Notes under the pieces: model-generated | What the model saw: only the letters and a program-made list of their open reading frames with translations | The model's database searches: none | What the model was told of the DNA's origin: nothing | Source: Epichloe hybrida | Lineage: Eukaryota > Ascomycota > Sordariomycetes > Hypocreales > Clavicipitaceae | Assembly (NCBI GenBank): GCA_019022495.1 | Contig: JAFEKR010000009.1 | Coordinates: forward strand, 1,798,001-1,862,000 | Reading direction: 5' to 3' | DNA length: 64,000 bases | Position numbers and translations under genes: made by a program | Shown here: positions 22,299 to 33,914 of the stretch, piece after piece | Position numbering within the stretch: position 1 is the first letter of the stretch | Layout: the number at the start of each line of letters is the position of its first letter

Positions 22299-22971
22299 GC
22301 TTAGTCAACTACAGTACAGACTGCATAGCATAGACACCAATAGACGCGTTGCCTTGACATTTGCTGTTGAAGTAAGAATTCGGAGGCCTACGATTTCGCT
22401 CAGTTAGCGCAATGGTAAACATTCCCAACACCATGTCTTTCCTGCAGACCTGAAGATGCCCTGGATCAAAAGAAGCTCGCCGAGGCTCTCGACGAAGCTC
22501 CTTTGCATCTGCCTGTAAAGGCAAAGGAATGGCGAACGTGGTTGGAGAGAGGCAATGTCGGCCAGAGAAATGGATGCAATTGATTTTAAGATGATCACCT
22601 CGAGACGGCTGAGCGCCGAGAGTCATGCTGAATGACGGAATTGTGTCGCACATCTGTCCTCTCCAACAGCTACGATCAGCTACAGGTACATGTACATACT
22701 ATTGTTTGAGAGTCACAAGGTGCAGTGCTTTGAAAGAACAACAACCCGTTTGCATGTAAGTTACTATGTAATAACATAAGGTACCTATTAATCCTAGTCC
22801 CTGTCTCCCTTGTTTCCTTGCTGATAGCTCATTGGCTTAACCCCCCCTGTCAAGTAGATTTGTAAAATCATTCAGGGGGGTCCATCACGAACTGCCCTGA
22901 ACAAGATGGCATCATTTATTCGTCTTGAACTGTTTCAACCCCCCCCCCCCCCCCTCCCCTTCCTCTCGGGT

Positions 22972-23237
22972 ATCTCCTTGGACTTGGTCCACCTTGTGGG
23001 TCGGTGGGGGTCCCACAGGCCCCCTGCCACAAGGTCAAGGTCAGTGACCGCGCAAGTATGTACATAATACGCGAAAGTGTGGTGTAGTGACTTATATGTA
23101 GAGGGGAAAAATTAGCAGTACATTTATTATTCGCCTATTCGTATGTAAGCGAAAGTACCTCTAATCCACTTCTATCCGATTGGATACAGACTCCAGTTGA
23201 CGTGACTCCACAAGGTGGACCGAGTCCAAGGAGATGG
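22972..23237. repeat. Element bounded by a 28-bp inverted repeat
   Basis: The left arm at 22972-22999 begins ATCTCCTTGGACTTGG and ends CACCTTGTGG. The right arm at 23210-23237 is its reverse complement with one mismatch (GGACCGAG for GGACCAAG). The arms enclose about 210 bp with no coding frame. The layout is that of a small non-autonomous inverted-repeat transposon, but I see no convincing target duplication. Confidence 0.55.
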
Positions 23238-25320
23238 AGATGTCAGCGTCCTTGTAATTTTGCGAGCTCCCCAAATCGTAATCCGTACATAGTTTCTATT
23301 AATATGTAGTGCGTGAAGCTCAGACGGAAAGAGCCCAGCCCCCCCCTTGTACAGAGTCGACCATCTCAACGCCTGGATTGAACGGATTACCTACATACAT
23401 TAGGGTCCAATGCCGTCGGCCGGTAACACGGCAAATCTTGTATTCAAGTTGGGGACGTGTCCGGTACGTATGTATTTACACGACTACAAGCCCCCCCCCC
23501 CACCTGGGGCGGCCACTATGTATCTCCTCAGTGCCGGTAATTACCCCACTTTGTGCTACATACGCTTATCCTCGGTTTAACATGTGATTGGCCTGCTGCC
23601 CCTGGTTATGTTCTCGTGTAAAATTACCTTGTCTTCTTGGGTGGGGGGGTTGGTAATGTATGTAATCCGTATGTACAGATCTCAAGGTTCCGTCAGCGGT
23701 GCGGGCAGCGGGCAAGGCAGGCCCCGTGTACGGAACGGAGTACATACGGACTAGAAAAACATGATTTTCACCCGACCTAGGGCTGGCCAAGGGGATTCAG
23801 CGTGGAGCCGTCTAGCCCCCCTCTTCATCTCTTCATTACATACATGTACTCCGTATAGCACGCAATTGCGTAGGGGCGACGTCCCTTTTTTTTTTTTTTT
23901 TTTTGCGCAACTCTCGGGCATGCTTGCTTATTATCACGAGTTCGGATGAGTTGGCTAGCTGGGTCTTACTAAAGAAACAGGCAGATAGATGACTACATGG
24001 ATACTGTACTATGAATTTGCCCACAGCGTAACTGTAACTTGCATCTCTTGACCCTGTAGGAAATGGTGAGGGATGAGGAGGGACGGGTAACGTGACTGAG
24101 AAGAAGAATATTCTCTCAAGATCTCGATCCGACGGGCCCTGTACTATGCAGCTATCTCTGCGCAGCCCAATCAACAACGTCTGATTTGAATCTCGGGGGA
24201 ACTTTTACAAGACAAGCGTGTTCCAAAAAAAAAAAAAAAAAAAAAGAACCGACGTGAGAACCCCACGCCAAATTGTGACATGAACTGCTCACCGCCGTGT
24301 GCACTTTGGTTGAAGGAAGACCCCCGGCGGGGGGGGGGAGGTCATTTCACAATGTCATGCGTCATGCGCTAAAAAATCGCCTGTCAGACATTGACACACA
24401 CGCAAACCCATGGCCACCCAACGGTCTGGATGAACCCCTGCGTGCCCTGCTCTGCATGCCGGCATGATTTGTACATATGCACGGCCAGGAGACCGACCGG
24501 GTATATACGGCGAAGCGAAGCCCGAATGCGGGACAAACAGGAAAACTGAAGGATGCCTAGGATGCGAGGCTGCAACTCCCAACAATCTTCGCTCTAACCA
24601 CCAAGTGAACTGCTCAGGTTGACATGTAATTCCATGCAAATTTTTAGGTTCGACAGCTGTAGGAAATTGCTGTGGCGTGAAAAAAAAACCCGCCCCCCCC
24701 CAAAAAAAGTGCACTTCACCAGGTTCCCGTCAGTGCAAGATCAATCTGATGGCCCAGATGCGCAAAGCCCTTGTAAAGCTCAAACAGGTATCGATCCAGC
24801 GTGGCCGTCGTCCTCCTTCACAATTTCATTGGGGATATTACATACATAGTGCCCCTGCGTCCATAATTCCTGTCACTCACCAATGCCGCAAGCCACGGGC
24901 ATTCAAATTGCCTCGGCAGAGATATCCGGGGCTGGTCCACGACGAGGGGGGAAGTTCCCGGGCTCCCCCCAAAAGACACAGCTTTTTCGAATACTACGAC
25001 GGCCACGGTTCGGTTGACCTCTGGGGTCTGCGTCTTGCCAAGGCCCGTAGCTTGCTTACTCGTGCCTTGGGTCTCCAGCCAAAAGGGGCTGCGGATGGGC
25101 AATGAATGGAAATCAGAGACGACGAGTGTGAGGTTTTCCAGAGTGTCTCAACGCGTTGCACGTCAGAGCCCATGTCGCCTTGAAAGACGGCCAGAAAAAT
25201 TAAACGTGAAACAAGAGAGCGAACAAAGAAGAAAGAGGATTTTGTTTTGTATTGGTGACTGTGACTTGTAGTCTAGGATAATCAAGGAGGACATGAGGTC
25301 ATAAGCTGGCGAGCAGCCTG

Positions 25321-25372
25321 AAAAAAAAAAAAAAAAAAAAAAAAGAAAGAAAGAAAGAAAGCAAGAAAAAAA
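25321..25372. repeat. A24 run followed by (GAAA)n
   Basis: A pure A-tract passes into GAAA tetranucleotides and a second A-tract, about 15 bp from the WOPR gene stop codon. On the gene's strand it is a T-rich 3' region. Confidence 0.85.
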
Positions 25373-25384
25373 AGTCTCGTAATG

Positions 25385-26317
25385 CTATTGTATCATAGAT
25401 GAGCTGTACATGTTCATATGATGATAGCCAGTGGGGTGATGCAAGAATTCCCACTGTTGTGCCTCCCAGCTGGGCCGTGATACTGAATGCGCAGTGCTTG
25501 TCGTTGGACCGTCGCTGGCATTTCCAAGGTATCCAGTTCCATCTATGGGCTTTCGAATACTCTCTGATCGAAAAAGGTCCACTCGAGGCACAATGTTCTG
25601 CAATCCGGGCTCCATCGTCGGCGTGAGGAGCCTACCCAACATGATGTCCTCCATGGTGAAGTAGCTGACGAGGTGAACCGTTCGGCCCTGGAGTAGGACG
25701 CTGATAGTCTTCTTGACGAGTCCATCCTGTTTGAATTGGTACCAGTCCCCGAAGCTGCCGGCAACGTTGGCTACCGCCATGCCTCCAGATCGTTTCCTGC
25801 CACTGCGGGCAGCTTTTGGCCTGGTCGTCGTCTTGCGTATCGGATTCGAGGAATCATCGAGTTCCCGATAGATGAGAAAGTTTCCCAAAACTCTGCTGGG
25901 CCCCCACTTCAAACCATCCGTCCAGCGTTTGATACCAGAGGGACCTTCTTCAAAGATGAGTACGCTCCCACTCTTTATGAGAGAGTGATGCTCGGCGTAT
26001 CGGGGTCGGCGGGGGATGCCGTCAATAAGACCGACAAGATAGGCTTCGATGGCAACTAGGGCATCTGTTGTAGATGCAATGTAACCCTGCCATGAAGGGA
26101 TAAGCGGGCTGGTTGAGGCACCCAGGATGAGAGTATGATCAACTATAACACCCAAAAATACGAAATCAGCTACAGTCTCTTTAGGTGACCCGGGAGGAAC
26201 CTATTGCGCTTGTCCAGGCCAAGTAGGGGAGTAGACTCGATCAGTCCTCAGAGATGGATGATCAAAGCGAAACATACCTACAGCACCCTGTGAAGAACTT
26301 GCTCGGAAAGTATGCAT
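25385..26317 (-). CDS. Gti1/Pac2 (WOPR) transcription regulator, two exons
   Basis: WOPR proteins are fungal DNA-binding regulators of morphology, sporulation and virulence (Wor1, Ryp1, Sge1, Pac2). Both halves are present: WOPRa (GYIASTTDALVAIEAYLVGL, IPRRP, LIKSGSVLIFEE, IKRWTDGLKWGPSRVLGNFL) and WOPRb (YQFKQDGLVKKTISVLLQGR, LVSYFTMEDIMLGRLLTP). The frame is open upstream to about 26169 without a good ATG, so I infer exon 1 at 26317-26278 (MHTFRASSSQGAV) joined by a GTATGT donor in phase 1. The acceptor is either TGTAG before 26169 (274 residues) or TATAG before 26142 (265 residues); the second has a CTGAT branch word 20 nt upstream. The domain is intact, but the protein is much shorter than Sge1 or Pac2, so it is probably an additional paralogue. 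It is divergent from a Zn(II)2Cys6 gene 3.4 kb away. Confidence 0.88.
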
Positions 26318-29300
26318 GGTGGCTCTGATCGACGAAACTCTGTTGGAACTCTGTTGGCTCCGGTAACATTCTTTCTCTCTCTTATGAGAGGCGAGTGGCC
26401 AACGAAAAACAAGCGGAAGAAATTCAAAGGAGGGTGCTAATGTCAGGTCTTCGGGTCGGTTTGTCTCCGATGGCTAAAAGGAAACTTCTGCAACATAAAA
26501 TTTTGTGGTTGAATCTCGCTCAATCTATGTTTCCTCTGTCAATAGCTACTATCAGCGCTGTTCACTCGCGGGAAAAGATGTGAGCTTTATATGCTGGGGA
26601 CAATTACGCCAAGGGACTAACGTGAACTGCCCGCCTCTTTATACAGGCCCAATACTTGGCCGCTGCCTGGAATGTCAGCGGTCAGGGCTTCTGAAAGGAT
26701 GATGTAGGACGTTGGGCGTGGTACAAAAGGCCATGTAAGGTGTTGTGTTTCGTCAAGAGAAGAGAAGGTCTCTGAGCATCGATGCTTGGTCAAGCATGAA
26801 AGCAACGGTGCCGCACACCCCCCTCCCACCCCCAATTCAATCTCCCTTCGCCTTAATGGCATGTTGCCCAGTCCGCCTTGTGCGGGCGATAGTTGGTAGC
26901 GTCCATTTTCCAAGAACGAAAATAAATTGACTATAAAACTTTCAGCCCATCAACGGCCATATTGCCGCCTCTGCGCCTCCAAGCGGAAGGAACTGATTGT
27001 ACATCAGGCCGCCTTGTTCTGCTGAAAAGTGTCTGGTTAGATATCCGCAACATGTTCTGCAGAACCCCCACCTGCATGTCATTGTGTACTAAGAAGCCTG
27101 AAATCTCACAGGGGGTGCTTGGAGGTGCAGGTGTCAGGCATCATCAGACGCTCTCGACCCCGACTGCCGAAGTTGCGCTTATGTATTCCTGCCCGCCGTT
27201 CCATGGCCTTTTCCTCCTCTTCTTTTTTTGCCCCTTCTAGAACACGAACAACAGGAGCATCGCATGATTTATCCGCAAACGTCTGGGCCTATCGGTATTA
27301 GATGGAAGTTTGGGTATGGATCAACAACGGCGCTTTATTCAGAGGTTTCAAGTGCCTGTACAGCCATTCTGGCATGGGGTCCTCTAGGCGGCATTCATTG
27401 GGTTGTCGGAGCAGGACAAGGTGGGCAAGATGGCTCATGTGTAGCAGGGATGATAATTTTGGCAGCCCTGTGCTGTCAACCTCATGGCAGCGGCGGAACA
27501 TGCGTACAATGTATATACCAATTCTTTCTCCAAGTGAGGCGCATATATAATATTACTAGCGAATACGACGATGAGTGACTGCAGGGTATCTTGTGCTGAT
27601 CTGTCGTTTGCTGAGTTTTGGGGGTTCATAGAGTGCCATGGCAGTATATCGCCGAGTTGCTGGCCGCTAATACCTCTAATTGTCCAATCTTTGGTGTCTG
27701 ATACTCTGCGCTGGTTGCTGTTCATTGATTATCATCTTGACTTGTATTATCGTCTGGTAATACGGAGTACAATATCTGACTTCAGCACACAGTCGTAACT
27801 CGCAAAGCTCTGGTAATTTGCTCATGTCTCGGAGCTTGTCTATTTGTTTCAACGCCTATCCACTGGCTGAACATTTTCGCGGTAATTGATACGATGTCGC
27901 CGGTACTCCGTTGCTCGTGCGCTCTTTGACCAACATGGTGGCTTGTGAGAAGAAGCTCAACGATCCGTGGAGTCGCTGAAGCAATTGAGGTTGATGAAGC
28001 CAGGTTCATTCGATTGGTCTGGCGTTGTAAGAATTTTTTAATTTTTTTTATGTTGTTCATTGTTTGTTTCCAAAGCCTTGCAATCTCAAAACAGCCACTA
28101 TCGCCGGTTTAGTCGAATTCCCATTTGCCTGTTTAACTTGGCTAGGAACAACGTGTGAAACTCAGGATGGGATCGAACATCAAGTCCGGTCATTCCGGAC
28201 ATACACAAGAGGATCTATTATCTGACAGTGCGCAACAGTGAGTCTCCTCGGGGCTGTTTCCCAGTGTTCCGAGCCTGCGAAGGTACATGCCGACTAGGAA
28301 AATGTCCTTTACTCTTCTCCGAAAGTAAGCTTTTGGGCCTTTGCAGAGCCAGTTCATGTCGGCCCAGGCATGTTGTAGTAGCAACAACATATGTACATCC
28401 TTCATGCATTTTCAGCAGAGAGAGCCTATCATGAACTGTACCAGGGTAGGGTAGGGTAATAGGGCATTGGCGCGGCCGGAACTTGCTCAAGTTTTTTGAT
28501 ATTGCGCAGTACAGACAGATTGAGCCAGATTACCAGGTCATCCCAGGTCATCCCAGATCTTCTCGGGGCAAGCCGAGCAGTGGTAACATGTAAGCAAGTT
28601 GTTGTTGTGCAAGAGTCAAGAGCGAAACGGGCGTCGTACAGCATCGTGTACATGTATGCATTCATTCCACGAACGCAAACACAGCCGGCGCGGGCCGCGA
28701 GATGTTCCTCTCGCAAAAAAGCTCCATACTTGGAAGTAAGGCTGAACAGGCCGGCTTGCCTACTGGGTATGATAGTATCGGGTTGTGGCCCTTGTGGGTG
28801 GGCAAGTGGGTTGAGACTCGAGAGGCTGACTGACTGATAGGCTGACTGAGAGCCTAGAGGCAGGCAGATGTGGAGAGAGAGAGAGGGAGAGCCTGGCCAA
28901 CAAGGAGAGAGTGTTTCACGTTGCTAGTCACACACATTGACACACACATTGACACACACGTGTTCGACGGCGTTGGCGTCCGCGGCAGCCACTGCTTGTT
29001 TGATCGCTCTTGCCCCGGTCGCGCGTAGATCATATGACATGACATAATCTCCGCTTTCGGCTCAGCTCTTCAATTCCGTTAAATCCGTCACGGGTGTTGA
29101 CACGCCGTGATAATTCGACGCAATCACGGTGCCAGAGTAGTCCGTCGGCAGTCGATTGCCATTATTGATGCAAACGGCGCGCGTGGATCCAAACTCAACA
29201 CGGCTATATTTGCGATTGACACCGGTGCCCGCCACCAAAATGCGTCTACCTGCTAATAATAATCAAGGTGGTGGGCGAGTGGCGGCTGAGCAAGCACAGC

Positions 29301-29703
29301 ACGACGCTTCCAGGAAAGTGTCAATGTGGAATCTCCAGGACATGCGTTTAGATGTGCGTGCCCGTGGCTGACGCTAACGGGCATGGGATGGGATGTCTCT
29401 TGTCCCGACCTCCGGCCCAAGATTTAACGGGGTTGGGCTAGCCCTGCTAATTAATGTAAGGAGCCAGGAGCCAGGAGCCAGGAGCCAGGAGCCAGGAGCC
29501 AGGAGCCATCCGGCGGCAAGGCAAAAAAACGTGACATCTGACGAAAGCCCTGAACTGTACGGAGTAAAGCTGCGGAGTAGACTCAAGAGTTCGCCATTGG
29601 GAAGCATGGATGAAATGGCATCTCATCTCGGATGCATCAAGATATCCTTCCTCCCAGTCACGTAATCCGTCCCTCATCCCTCATCCCTCACCATGCCATT
29701 GCC
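26318..29703. other. Long intergenic region between two divergent regulator genes
   Basis: I accept no gene in these 3.4 kb; the open frames are short, overlapping and without domains. It holds tandem CCAGGTCATC words (28527-28556), a GAGAGAGAGAGAG tract (28874), TTGACACACACA repeats (28936-28960), a perfect 7 x 7-bp repeat (29460-29508) and TACGGAGTA words at 27760, 27905 and 29559. Long promoters are usual for WOPR genes, so much of it may be regulatory. Confidence 0.5.
29460..29508 (+). repeat. Seven perfect copies of GGAGCCA
   Basis: A perfect 49-bp tandem repeat of a 7-bp unit, about 200 bp upstream of the Zn(II)2Cys6 gene ATG. Confidence 0.95.
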
Positions 29704-31528
29704 ATGGCTCGTCGCAGGACTTCGCGCGCTTGCCAAAGCTGTAAGATCCGACGAATCAAGGTACGTGTCATGTCCGATCATCGCTTGTGCCCCGGTTCCC
29801 CCACGTCTCCGGAGAGATAAGGATGAAGAGAAGGGACAACCTCGGCTGACGCGTGACTCGACTCTCCAACAAGTGCGACCTACAACATCCAACTTGTGGC
29901 CAGTGTTTGAAGGCACGCATCCGATGTCCCGGTCCGTTGAAGGATGCTGACTTGCCGCCCGCGGCGCCTGCGTCGTTGGTTAGGCGAAAGAAGCCGCCAG
30001 GACTGAAAATCGACACATCTGCCACGGCCACGAAATCATCAATTGTTGAATCTCCGACTATTCCACTGCATGAGAGAGCATCATGTCACTTCGTCGCCAA
30101 CTATTGCCTCACGCCACATCCTGGGGGCATGCGTGGGTTCCTCGACTTCCTGATGCCTCTACTGAAAAGCCGCAGGGATCTTCCCCATATTCGACTCGCT
30201 TTCGATGCCTGCTCAATTGCTTCTCTCAACAACTCGATAGATCACAAACCCGAATATGAAAGTCTAGCCCTGGCCCATTATACGAAAGCCTTGGCCGCTA
30301 CTTCAGCGGCACTGAGAAACCCGGCCATCGCTAAAGATGATGCCACTCTTGCCGCAGTCTACCTTTTATGCCTCTTTGAGACAATCACTGCCACGAGCGT
30401 CTGTACCATTGCCTGGGGCTCTCATACGCGGGGTGCACTGCTTCTTATTCGGGCGAGAGGTTTTGAACAATTACAGTCGAAGTCGGGATTGGACCTTTTT
30501 ATCACCAGTAGAACACAAATAGTGAGCAAACGCGCGTCTTTTTTTTTTTCTTTTTCTTGGCTTGCTCTACAGGCTTCCCCTTCCCTCTCCACCCGTACGC
30601 CCTCCAGCGCAGGCTTATTACATTGGCAAGGTTTCCAATTTAACCTCGTCCAGATCATTCGTGCGCTCAGTGCTGGTATTCCACCTGATAGTGGACTAGA
30701 CATACCACGTAAATTTTATCAGAAAGAACCAGCGCTCTACTATCAAGAGTTGAGCTTGCAGGTTGCCAAAATCAAAGCCGTGGCTACAGAGCTCCTCAAT
30801 AGACCTCCAACTGCGGACAATATCATTCCCTTGCGGAAGATTGTTCAAAAATGCAGGAGTTTAGAGGAAGAGATTTTGGAGTGGGCAAAAAATTTGCCCG
30901 AGAGCTACACCTGGAAGACAGTGGCTTGGGAATATCGTGTCCCGCGAGGTGATTACTCGACTGCCGAAGTCTACCCCGGGCGCATCGACCTTTATCAGAA
31001 TATTTGGGCAGCAAGTCTTTTGAATTTTGCAAGAACCGGTCGCATCGTGGTGACGTCTGTTATGATGCGATGCGTGGCATTCCTGACCTGGCCGAACGAC
31101 TACCGCACTACCATAGAGTATGCTGCTGTGACAAAAGCTTGGAGCGAGGAAATGAGCTCCATCATGGCCTCCGTCCCATATCTACTTGGCTGGTTTGTAA
31201 ATCATCGAGAAATGCGAAAGGATCTAAACCTGTCTGCATATGGATGTGGAGAGGATGACGCTACCAAGACGCTGCCGGGATTCTTACTGATATGGCCGTT
31301 GGCGACCTTGGAAGCTCATGATTATACAACCGACGCTCAGCGTGCGTGGGTTAGTGGTCGCCTAGCTTATATTGGACAGCATCTAGGCGTTCGAAGCGCG
31401 ACAAAGCGGATTCAGGTATGGCCTTGTCCAAGTTTCTCCGGCGTTGCAGTCGTTGTCCCCCCCCCCCCCTCTCCCCTTTCCTATGTGCCTGGCTTCCATC
31501 ACGTCTTTTTTTCTAGGAAGTGTACTGA
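29704..31528 (+). CDS. Zn(II)2Cys6 fungal transcription factor, four exons
   Basis: Exons are 29704-29760, 29874-30521, 30573-31415 and 31517-31528, giving about 519 residues. The zinc cluster is created by the first splice: RACQSCKIRRIK | CDLQHPTCGQCLKARIRC, with six Cys in the binuclear pattern (about residues 10-37). The remainder is a helical fungal-specific regulatory domain with AHYTKALAATSAALRN, YLLCLFE and TRGALLLIRARG motifs. The intron at 30522-30572 is 51 nt with no in-frame stop, so unspliced messages would still be read through. I call it an intron because of GTGAGC, the T-rich tract and CTACAG. The last intron (GTATGG...TCTAG) contains a C-run and leads to EVY-stop; retention would give a longer low-complexity tail. 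I cannot infer the target genes. Confidence 0.87.
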
Positions 31529-32730
31529 CAATTCCCGCTTCGTCAAGTTTAATAACAGATCTGGGGCCATATCCGCGGTGCGTGCGCTGCCCTCTCCTGA
31601 ACGGTCTCGAAGCGGAAGATGACACCGAAGCTCCATCTCCATGAAGTCGTATACCAGTCAGTGTCAAGGTCTATGATGCTCGCCAATCGGACAAGAAGCA
31701 GACACCACGATTGACAGATTTGGCACCGCTAGAAACTCGTCCAAACATGTGAAGATTGGCATTTATGGGGAGCCTTAAGAATGGTGCAAGAAAGATGGGC
31801 CTTGGAAACACCAATCCGTCCTCCCTCCACAACATTCAATGCTTGCGCTGAGCCCAAGTCCTTGACATTTTTCTAGTAGGTAAAAACTCTATAATTGGTC
31901 AGTTTCTGCTAACAAGCCTGTACCATAGTTTGTGTCACGACTTGGGTCGGGTTGTGGTGATGAACAGAGTGAAGGCTTAGGTGGGACGCTTCCAGACTGC
32001 GTCTGCCTCCAATCCAGACTGCGTATTGTAGAACTTCTGCGTCCGTACGTGCAGGGCTACAAACCAAAACCGGACAATAGTCTCTACCACGTAGTCTATG
32101 TATATATACTTCTTGCTATGGTCATTGATAGCTGATCGAAATAACGTTAAAGTGAAGACACTTCCGAGTAAGTGGTCGATGACAAGAAACAAATGATTAT
32201 CAGCGAAGGGGTTGGCGATTGATAACGACACTTGGAATAGTGAATTAATAAATCCACGCCCGCTGCAAAATCGCAAGCTCGCCAGTGCAAAAATGAACTG
32301 ATCTGTGCGGGGCAAAGTACGATACGGCAGGCTAGCGCATAAGAGAATCTGCAGGCCAATTTAATTATCAGGTGCCTGTTTGGCTCAAGAGGGATTTCCC
32401 ATCAGGTTCCTGGTCTCATTGGCGGACCATACAGGACATCCTTTATTAATTAACGTATAAAGTCCAGGTTCAGAAGAGCTGAAAAGACGAGTGCAAAGTT
32501 AGTTAGTTAGCCTACGCATGTACGGACTATATAGCGCTGGAACGAATCCGCGTTTATTAATGACGAACTCGTGCATCTCAGTTGTCTTTTTGCTCGCGCA
32601 CAGAAAAGTGGGACACTGCGAGACTAAGCTGAGCACGTGACGTGTTGAAGAGTATCTTGCCTACATCAACATACATCAACATAGAGTGGACAATCGATTC
32701 CAGAATTTGTGTCTATCAAGCTATCCCAGC
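31529..32730. other. Gene-free stretch between the zinc-cluster gene and Bet4
   Basis: Nothing recognisable as a gene, RNA or mobile element. A short TACATCAACA duplication at 32661-32680 lies about 60 bp before the Bet4 ATG. Confidence 0.45.
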
Positions 32731-33914
32731 ATGGCAAGCGTAGGTTTGCGTCGTCATTGACTTTAGTGTATAACAGCACAGGCTATTAGTAGTGTTTTCA
32801 TGCTAATCCTTTCCTACAGCATGGCGTACCTCGAGTATTCCAGACACGCACTGAAAGTCAACGACTACAGGACCTTGCGAAAATCAAGCGATACCAAGAC
32901 CTCGAAGCCCAGATACGTACACAAGCAGCATCAGGCACCTACGACTTGCAGCTTTTTAAGCTTACAGACAAACTGCTCAGTCTCAATCCTGAGTACTATA
33001 CGATATGGAACATCCGTCGCCACTGTTTGATCTCGAGCGTACTGTCTACGATACCGGACCAGCGTGTGTCAGATGCGGGGGAACAAATAACAGACGTCTG
33101 CCGGCAAAACTTAGACGAGGATGTCTTGCAGTCTGAACTTGCCTTTGTTATGCCGCTTTTGAAAGCAGCTCCCAAATGCTACTGGATCTGGAAATACCGG
33201 CAGTGGATTCTAATGCAAACCGTTCTCCGCTTATCTGTTACAGTTCCACGCCATGAATGGGAGAAAGAACTTGGCCTTACATCATGGTTACTGAGCAAAG
33301 ACGGACGTAATCTCCATGCCTGGAGCTACAGAAGATTTGTTGTAGCTAAGCTTGAAAGTGACGAGCTGCAAGGGCAGAGTTTGGTGGAGGATGAATTCGC
33401 GTATACGAAAAAAAAACTTTTTGGCCTCAACTTGTCAAATTTTTCTGCTTGGCACAACCGGAGCCAACTTATTCCAAGACTTCTCAGAGAACGACACGCC
33501 GACGATGAGACACGAGCAGTGTTTCTGAAAGGTGAACTTGATATCGCGCGACAAGGTCTTAATGTTGCTGCCGATGACCAAAGTCTATGGTACTATCATC
33601 GCTTCCTAATATCACAAATTACGAACCCTGTTGATTCCTTTGCACCAGCCTTAACTTTGGCTGATAGGATTGCCTGTCTAAGATATGAGATAGCTGAACT
33701 TGAGGATCTCCTGGATGATTATGATGCGGTTGGTTTGGTTTATGAGGATCTATTGGATTACTCACTGGCTTTGGAGCGACTTGAAAAGGGCAAGGAGCGT
33801 GCTAACGTTAGAAATTGTTTATTAAGTTGGTTAGCGAAGCTGCGGGTTCTAGATCCTATGCATGTAGGTAGGTGGGAAGATATGGAGAGTGAGATTAAGC
33901 AACACTTGAACTAA
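32731..33914 (+). CDS. bet4: Rab geranylgeranyltransferase alpha subunit (Bet4), 9-nt first exon
   Basis: With Bet2 and the Rab escort protein, Bet4 attaches geranylgeranyl groups to Rab GTPases. Exon 1 is only 32731-32739 (ATG GCA AGC, MAS) with donor GTAGGT. Exon 2 is 32820-33914 after TCCTACAG with a GCTAATC branch word. The 367-residue protein then starts MASHGVPRVFQTRTESQR. Five alpha-prenyltransferase (PFTA) repeats are visible through their Trp cores: YYTIWNIRRHCLI, CYWIWKYRQWIL, NLHAWSYRRFVV, NFSAWHNRSQLI and SLWYYHRFLI. The R(Y/F)QDLE N terminus is typical of type II enzymes and not of the farnesyltransferase alpha subunit Ram2. The length is normal. Confidence 0.93.

Larger units (their letters stand above)
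22299..25384. other. Long gene-free stretch rich in homopolymers and short repeats
   Basis: I find no gene in these 3.1 kb. The right part (22.8-25.4 kb) has C16 (22939-22954), C-runs at 23340 and 23491, T19 (23886-23904), A19 (24227-24245), G and C runs near 24330 and 24694, and A24 followed by (GAAA)n at 25321-25372. The words TACATAC/GTATGTA and TACGGAGTA recur between 22.68 and 23.86 kb. A 28-bp inverted repeat lies at 22972/23237. It probably includes decayed small transposons. Confidence 0.55.

Noticed and set aside
22390..22470. tRNA-like D-arm GCTCAGTTAGCGCAATGG
   Set aside because: No matching T-arm or anticodon stem downstream.
26395..28837. Several 60-115-codon frames between the two regulator genes
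   Set aside because: They overlap on both strands, lack domains and good start contexts, and show no consistent codon bias.
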